Positions 35,033 to 39,787 of a DNA stretch of 39,787 nucleotides are shown piece by piece (position 1 is the first letter of the stretch; each line of letters opens with the position of its first letter). The translations under genes and the position numbers were made by a program. This stretch comes from Parcubacteria group bacterium. Lineage in GTDB: Bacteria > Patescibacteriota > Minisyncoccia > Phycocordibacterales > Phycocordibacteraceae. The notes under the pieces were generated by a model. The model was not told the DNA's origin. It saw only the letters and a list, made by a program, of their open reading frames with translations, and ran no database searches. The stretch lies in NCBI GenBank assembly GCA_028286825.1, contig JAQBQV010000022.1, forward strand, positions 1 to 39,787, given 5' to 3'.

Positions 35033-35105
35033 GGCGGCTATGGTGTAATGGTTAACACTGGAGCTTGTGGAGCTCTCGATTCGGGTTCGATTCCCGGTAG
35101 CCGCC
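35033..35105 (+). tRNA. tRNA-His(GTG) with G-1
   Basis: G + GCGGCTA/TAGCCGC + C73; GGAGC-TTGTGGA-GCTCT. Confidence 0.92.
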
Positions 35106-35256
35106 CAAAAATAACGAAACGGATGCGCAAGCATTCGAGGATTATATTTTTGGTGCGGCTACCGGGAATCGAAGGCCGGAGGCGCGACGGCGCCGAGGCG
35201 GGGTCGAGCAAATTTCTAGCAAGAAATTATGCGTGACCGATCATGGTAGCCGCCCC
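35106..35256 (+). repeat. tRNA-trailer element, family A (tRNA-His)
   Basis: Inverted tail 35145-35173 (TATTTTTGGTGCGGCTACCGGGAATCGAA), family A hairpin 35201-35238, direct tail copy GGTAGCCGCCCC 35245-35256. Confidence 0.78.
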
Positions 35257-35305
35257 AGTTAGGTAAGTTTTATGGTGGAAGAAGCGTCGTGATAATATAA
35301 GCCGT

Positions 35306-35953
35306 ATGAAACCTCTACTCTTAGGCATTCTAGTTATCGTTATTGTAGGTATTGGCGGTCTCGTGTACCGCAATGCTGTTGAGCATCCTTATCAGCCCAT
35401 CACGTGTCCCGTCGACAAACTCTTCTGTCCGGACGGGACGGCTGTTGTACGCACTGGGACTACCTGTGAGTTCACTACCTGCCCTCCGCCAAACGTGTCG
35501 CTTGCTACCGCACACATTTCGTTTGCGCTCCCTACGGGCTTTGTACCACTGACACAAACGCTTGACCCGACAACTGTTGCTGCGTATGAGCAGCCTGCAC
35601 TCAGCACTTCGACTGAGCCCTCCACTATTTTGATCAATGTATTCCCGATCAATGCTTCCTCGACGGCGCTCAAAACTATCCAGGACACGGCAATAGGGCA
35701 GACTTCCGGGGAGAAGGTGAGTCCGATCCGTTTCTCGGCCAAGACATTTAATGAGCGTACGTTTACCGTGGTACCGATCGACCGCTTTGAGGGAGTGATT
35801 GTCACGGCGTACTACCTCAAGCGTGGGGATACGGTGCTGCGCTTTGATGCTATCGACCGTGGAGCTGACTGGACAAACCCAAGTCTCAATATCTCGTTGC
35901 TCCCGGCACATGCTGCTCTTGAGAAGCTTTTATCTACACTTCAAATTCAGTAA
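35306..35953 (+). CDS. Membrane-anchored hypothetical protein
   Basis: N-terminal TM then Cys pairs (CPVDKLFCPDGTAVVRTGTTCEFTTCPPP). Confidence 0.6.
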   Translation: MKPLLLGILVIVIVGIGGLVYRNAVEHPYQPITCPVDKLFCPDGTAVVRTGTTCEFTTCPPPNVSLATAHISFALPTGFVPLTQTLDPTTVAAYEQPALSTSTEPSTILINVFPINASSTALKTIQDTAIGQTSGEKVSPIRFSAKTFNERTFTVVPIDRFEGVIVTAYYLKRGDTVLRFDAIDRGADWTNPSLNISLLPAHAALEKLLSTLQIQ

Positions 35954-36025
35954 GAACTCATCGAGTGGGCCGTTAGAGTAGGTATCAGTGATATACTGAG
36001 TATTACAATAGCTAACTAATTCCGT

Positions 36026-36838
36026 ATGAATACCAACTCGTTTTCTGAATTATTCGAAAATGGCGGAGTCAGGATTGCACTCATTGGCGCTCTATCAATC
36101 CTCTCGCTTTTTCTACTTGCGGAGACGATCACTGCAGCATCGAACTTCGGCCGTTCGAATAATCCGGCTACTGATACGATCACTGTCGATGGCACAGGCC
36201 GGGCAACTTTGGCGCCAGACGTTGCTCATGTTTCGTTTACCGTCCAAAATACAGCTGCAACTGTGGCAGAGGCTCAGGCGCTTACCACGAAGCAGGCAAA
36301 CGCAGCGATCGACTTCGTGAAGAAACAGGGCATTGCTGAAAAGGATGTGCGCACGCTCTCGTACAACATCAATCCCCAGTATTCGTATCCAAATCCCTGC
36401 ACTCCAGGCGCAGGCAGAATGTGTCCGACCTATAGTGGAAATGCCAAGATTACAGGCTATGAAGTTTCCGAAATGATTCAGGTAACAGAGCGTGACATTT
36501 CTAAAGTAGGGGAGCTCCTCGCAGGGCTCGGCACTCTTGGCGTTCAAAATGTAAATGGCCCTGACTTTGCACTCGACAATGCTAATGCAGGGTATATTCA
36601 GGCGCGAGCTGAGGCGATTAGCGATGCGCGCACGCAGGCAGAACTGCTCGCGAAGCAGCTTGGCGTTCGGCTAGGAAAGATCGTCAATTTCAATGAGTCA
36701 AACAATGGGAACCCGATGCCTATGTATGAGGCGATGAGCGCCAATATGAAGGCGGTTGACAGCGCAGCTGCGCCGGTAATCCCAGCCGGAGAAAACACGT
36801 ACACCGCCTCGGTTTCAGTGACGTACGAAATTCGTTAG
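36026..36838 (+). CDS. SIMPL-domain (DUF541) protein
   Basis: ITVDGTGRATLAPDVAHVSFTVQNTAATVAEAQALTTKQANAAIDFVKKQGIAEKDVRTLSYNINPQY. Confidence 0.9.
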   Translation: MNTNSFSELFENGGVRIALIGALSILSLFLLAETITAASNFGRSNNPATDTITVDGTGRATLAPDVAHVSFTVQNTAATVAEAQALTTKQANAAIDFVKKQGIAEKDVRTLSYNINPQYSYPNPCTPGAGRMCPTYSGNAKITGYEVSEMIQVTERDISKVGELLAGLGTLGVQNVNGPDFALDNANAGYIQARAEAISDARTQAELLAKQLGVRLGKIVNFNESNNGNPMPMYEAMSANMKAVDSAAAPVIPAGENTYTASVSVTYEIR

Positions 36839-36854
36839 GAAGTGTGGCGAAGAG

Positions 36855-36886
36855 TAAATCCCCGACCGCAGAGCGGTCGGGGATTT
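36855..36886 (+). terminator. Rho-independent terminator after SIMPL gene
   Basis: AAATCCCCGACCGCagaGCGGTCGGGGATTT. Confidence 0.75.
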
Positions 36887-36913
36887 GACGTTTGCTATTG
36901 CTCGTACTATACT
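36885..36913 (+). promoter_or_regulatory. secE operon promoter TTGACG-N17-TATACT
   Basis: -35 36885-36890, -10 36908-36913. Confidence 0.65.
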
Positions 36914-36960
36914 AACTATATCAAGGCCCGCAGGGCTTTTTTATTTACTAAACGCCTTTT

Positions 36961-37146
36961 ATGACCTCACCCTTCACCTACCTGAAGCATGTTCGCGAAG
37001 AGTTCACACATGTTGTTTGGCCAAGTAACCGAACCGCGCTCGGACACACCCTCGTGGTGATCTTTATCGCTGTGGTGATTGCTCTTCTCGTATCTCTTCT
37101 TGATCACGTCTTCGAACTTGTGGTGAGCTCAGTGACGGGCGCGTAA
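36961..37146 (+). CDS. secE: Preprotein translocase subunit SecE
   Basis: YLKHVREEFTHVVWPSNRTALGHTLVVIFIAVVIALLVSLLDHVF; followed by nusG. Confidence 0.93.
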   Translation: MTSPFTYLKHVREEFTHVVWPSNRTALGHTLVVIFIAVVIALLVSLLDHVFELVVSSVTGA

Positions 37147-37157
37147 CTCCTACTACT

Positions 37158-37802
37158 ATGGATGATCTACACCCTCAATCTGGCGAATCAGAAACACCTC
37201 TAAACGAAGAGGTCGGCATGGCTGATATCGCACCGACGGTGCGCAAAGAAGTGCGTGATGAGACGAAGCCCAATCCTGCCGACGCTCGCTGGTATACCAT
37301 CCACACCTATGCGGGCTATGAGAACGCCGTTGAGCGTAATTTGAAGCAGCGCATCGAATCACTCGGAATGGAAAACAAAATCTTTGAGGTGGTTGTACCG
37401 ACCGAGAAGAAGATTCGAGTCAAAAGCGGCAAGCGCGTTGTCGAAGAGGAGAAAATCTACCCAGGTTACATTCTCGTTCGCATGATTGTCGACGATGACT
37501 CATGGTTTGTTGTCCGTAACACACCTCGCGTTACCGGTTTTGTGGGCTCAGGTAATACGCCAGTTCCGATGGAAGCGGCGGAGGCTGCAGCACTCATGGG
37601 TCGCATGACTGCTGAGGCGCCGAAGCACCACATCGACCTCGTGAAGGACGATCCGATCGTGATCGCTGACGGCCCATTCAAGGACTTAGAAGGGAAGGTA
37701 GGTGAGATTGATGAAAGTCGCGGCAAGGTAAAGGTGATGGTCTCGATGTTCGGTCGCGAGACTCCCGTGGAACTCGATTTCCTCCAAATTCGGAAGCTCT
37801 AG
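37158..37802 (+). CDS. nusG: Transcription termination/antitermination protein NusG
   Basis: RWYTIHTYAGYENAVERNLKQRIESLGM; EEKIYPGYILVRMIVDDDSWFVVRNTPRVTGFVGSG; KOW motif. Confidence 0.97.
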   Translation: MDDLHPQSGESETPLNEEVGMADIAPTVRKEVRDETKPNPADARWYTIHTYAGYENAVERNLKQRIESLGMENKIFEVVVPTEKKIRVKSGKRVVEEEKIYPGYILVRMIVDDDSWFVVRNTPRVTGFVGSGNTPVPMEAAEAAALMGRMTAEAPKHHIDLVKDDPIVIADGPFKDLEGKVGEIDESRGKVKVMVSMFGRETPVELDFLQIRKL

Positions 37803-37837
37803 GAATTTTAAAGATAATAAGGTAATCTCACAGCACT

Positions 37838-38260
37838 ATGGCAACAGTCGTAAAAAAGATTAAGTTACAGATCCCTGGTGGAGCAGCTACGCCTGCACCT
37901 CCTGTCGGTACGGCCTTGGGACCTGCCGGCGTGAACATTGGTCAATTCGTGACCCAGTTTAACGAGGCGACTAAGGACAAGCGTGGCACGATCATTCCGA
38001 TCGAGCTCTCGGTCTTTGACGACCGCACCTTCACCTTCATCATGAAGAACCCGCCGGCTTCGAGACTTATCCTCAAAGCGCTTGGTATTGAGAAGGGTTC
38101 AAGTAAGTCGAAGGAGAGTAAGGCAGGTACCATCACGAAGGCCCAGATCGCGGCGATCGTTGAAGAGAAGATGCCCGACCTCAATGCCAACAGCCCAGAA
38201 GCAGCAGCGCGCCTTATCGCAGGGACGGCACGTTCAATGGGCATTGATGTTGCCAAGTAG
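37838..38260 (+). CDS. rplK: 50S ribosomal protein L11
   Basis: [41 protein letters not shown]. Confidence 0.97.
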   Translation: MATVVKKIKLQIPGGAATPAPPVGTALGPAGVNIGQFVTQFNEATKDKRGTIIPIELSVFDDRTFTFIMKNPPASRLILKALGIEKGSSKSKESKAGTITKAQIAAIVEEKMPDLNANSPEAAARLIAGTARSMGIDVAK

Positions 38261-38278
38261 GCAAGTCATACAATGTTT

Positions 38279-38309
38279 TAAAGCGGCGCCCATTGGGCGC
38301 CGCTTTGTA
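38279..38309 (+). terminator. Rho-independent terminator after rplK
   Basis: AAAGCGGCGCCCattGGGCGCCGCTTTGTATTTC. Confidence 0.8.
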
Positions 38310-38311
38310 TT

Positions 38312-38833
38312 TCATCGAACAGTTTTGTGATACTCAAAGTACGATGTTCGGTATTGGTCCCCTTGTGAGCGCATATTACGAATAGCACATGACGCGTTCC
38401 AGTCTGACTGATTCACGAACGGAAAGTGGGCGTCCCCTTCAATCACAGCGTCAATAATTGTTGTATAGAGAGTGCGTACTCGAGGGAGGAATAGGCGGTA
38501 GAGTTCTTCGCCACCCGCTATGCAACAGTGTCCGCCCTGCTGAGCAATTGCAGCAAGTGCCTCCTCGACAGAGGCGACAACCTGTACGGATTTGCTTTGG
38601 GGTACAGAACCGCTTCGAGAAAGGACGATACTGTGACGATCCGACAGTGGGCGATATTTCTGAGGTATTGATTCCCAGGTTTTGCGCCCCATGAGTACAG
38701 TTCCGATTTCGGTTGTGATTTTTTTGAACCGTAGCATGTCGCTCGGGATTTTCCATGGAATTGTGTTCTTGAAGCCAATAACTTGTTCTTTAGCTGTCAT
38801 GGCTACAATCAGAGAAAGATTTAGGTCCGACAT
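38312..38833 (-). CDS. folA: Dihydrofolate reductase
   Basis: LSLIVAMTAKEQVIGFKNTIPWKIPSDMLRFKKITTEIGTVLMGRKTWESIPQKYRPLSDRHSIVLSR. Confidence 0.95.
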   Translation of the reverse strand: MSDLNLSLIVAMTAKEQVIGFKNTIPWKIPSDMLRFKKITTEIGTVLMGRKTWESIPQKYRPLSDRHSIVLSRSGSVPQSKSVQVVASVEEALAAIAQQGGHCCIAGGEELYRLFLPRVRTLYTTIIDAVIEGDAHFPFVNQSDWNASCAIRNMRSQGDQYRTSYFEYHKTVR

Positions 38834-38982
38834 AGAGAAATCCTTTGGGTGAAAAGTACGGTGGAAAGGAGCAAGTTTCTAGTAATACTGTCTCGTAATT
38901 TTGCCAACTCGTCAATTTTGCAACTGAGTAAGTTCAGGCGTACAGTTTGCCCGGGGTTTTCCCGTACTTTTTGGAGGCAGTC

Positions 38983-39666
38983 ATGAATAACGACGAATCT
39001 GTAGTATATGCAGGTGAGCATCCTTTGACTGAAGCTAATCCGTTGCATCGTCGCATATCGCGAATTCTTAAAACGACTACGAACTTTTCGATCCCGTTTG
39101 AAGATCGATTTGTAGAGGACCATGCTGTGTTGGTCATGATGCTGCAGATGTTGCGGTCCATGGGTTGCGTCATAGTCTTTCTGACCGGTGTATGGGATTT
39201 ATTCCACATTGGTCATGGTGACTACATCGAAAGAGGGAAAGAGGAAGCGAGAAAACTTTTTCCCGATGCCGAGCACATCATCATGGTTGTGGGGGTTGAT
39301 ACCGACGTACTAACCAGAGAGCGGAAAGGGGATGATCGTCCCGTAGTACCGCAAGACGAGCGGGCGAGAGTGCTGCGGCATTTGCGTTCGGTTGATATCA
39401 TCACTTTGCAATTCGAGCTTGCGCAGTTGTATGGCGTAGTCACTCCTGATGTGCAAATCGTCTCAACAAGCACGAAGGATTTGCCTGCTGGGATGGAAGT
39501 GATTCGCGCAAATTGCACGCATCTAGTAAATCTTCCACCGCAAGCGGAAACAAGTAGTACAGCGCGTATTCGACGTCTTACGTTTGAAGGCGCCGCTGGA
39601 ATGCTGATCAAAGTTGAGCATGTGCTCTCAACGGCTCTCAAGGCAATTCGCGATGAACTCAAGTGA
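38983..39666 (+). CDS. Cytidylyltransferase-like (nucleotidyltransferase fold) protein
   Basis: VIVFLTGVWDLFHIGHGDYIERGKEEARKLFP; GGAGG SD before ATG 38983. Confidence 0.75.
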   Translation: MNNDESVVYAGEHPLTEANPLHRRISRILKTTTNFSIPFEDRFVEDHAVLVMMLQMLRSMGCVIVFLTGVWDLFHIGHGDYIERGKEEARKLFPDAEHIIMVVGVDTDVLTRERKGDDRPVVPQDERARVLRHLRSVDIITLQFELAQLYGVVTPDVQIVSTSTKDLPAGMEVIRANCTHLVNLPPQAETSSTARIRRLTFEGAAGMLIKVEHVLSTALKAIRDELK

Positions 39667-39787
39667 CATAGTCGTTGTTGCATATGTGGCGTCCCCTCAT
39701 GCGGGATACCTGAAGTTCTTTCGAGCATACAAAGACGGCGTCCTGTATGTGCTTGGCGACGAGCTCATACAGAAGTTTCCATCGCTT
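39653..39787 (+). CDS. Hypothetical protein, truncated by window end
   Basis: MNSSDIVVVAYVASPHAGYLKFFRAYKDGVLYVLGDELIQKFPSL, open to window end; overlaps the previous stop. Confidence 0.55.
   Translation, partial: MNSSDIVVVAYVASPHAGYLKFFRAYKDGVLYVLGDELIQKFPSL

Noticed and set aside
38312-38833. folA as a possible trimethoprim-resistance gene
   Set aside because: Sequence looks like an ordinary chromosomal DHFR; no cassette context.

Overview
This is a chromosomal segment of a small-genome bacterium. I infer Candidate Phyla Radiation / Patescibacteria, probably Paceibacteria (Parcubacteria)-like, from gene content and order; no database search was run. It contains the replication-origin neighbourhood (yidC-rnpA-rpmH <- | -> dnaA-dnaN), ruvC-yebC-ruvB and ruvA, polA, tsaE, an end-truncated VirB4/pilin-type secretion cluster, type IV pilus genes (pilB, and pilM/N/O-like), secE-nusG-rplK, rpsT, rplS, several accessory enzymes (an alternative-oxidase-like di-iron protein, a FAD monooxygenase, endonuclease V, a PduO-type adenosyltransferase, DHFR) and eight tRNA genes. 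The most unusual signal is non-coding. Six tRNA genes (Lys, Arg-CCG, Arg-GCG, Ser, Arg-TCT, His) are followed by structured elements of about 150 nt. Four of these contain an inverted copy of their own tRNA's 3' tail (T-arm plus acceptor strand). In three that inverted tail is interrupted at the same T-stem/acceptor junction by a small hairpin whose sequence differs but whose pairing is kept. In three elements a direct copy of the tRNA 3' end recurs 149-155 nt downstream. Two recurrent structured cores can be read by eye: a GGTC...GACC hairpin with covarying inner stem, and a CCTTGYG...CRCAAGG...TACTG...CTGTAAG core. Other candidates are a structured ncRNA next to ruvB, leaderless-type promoters (TATACT 8-10 nt before ATG) in front of many genes, and a few monocistronic cassettes with strong Shine-Dalgarno sites.
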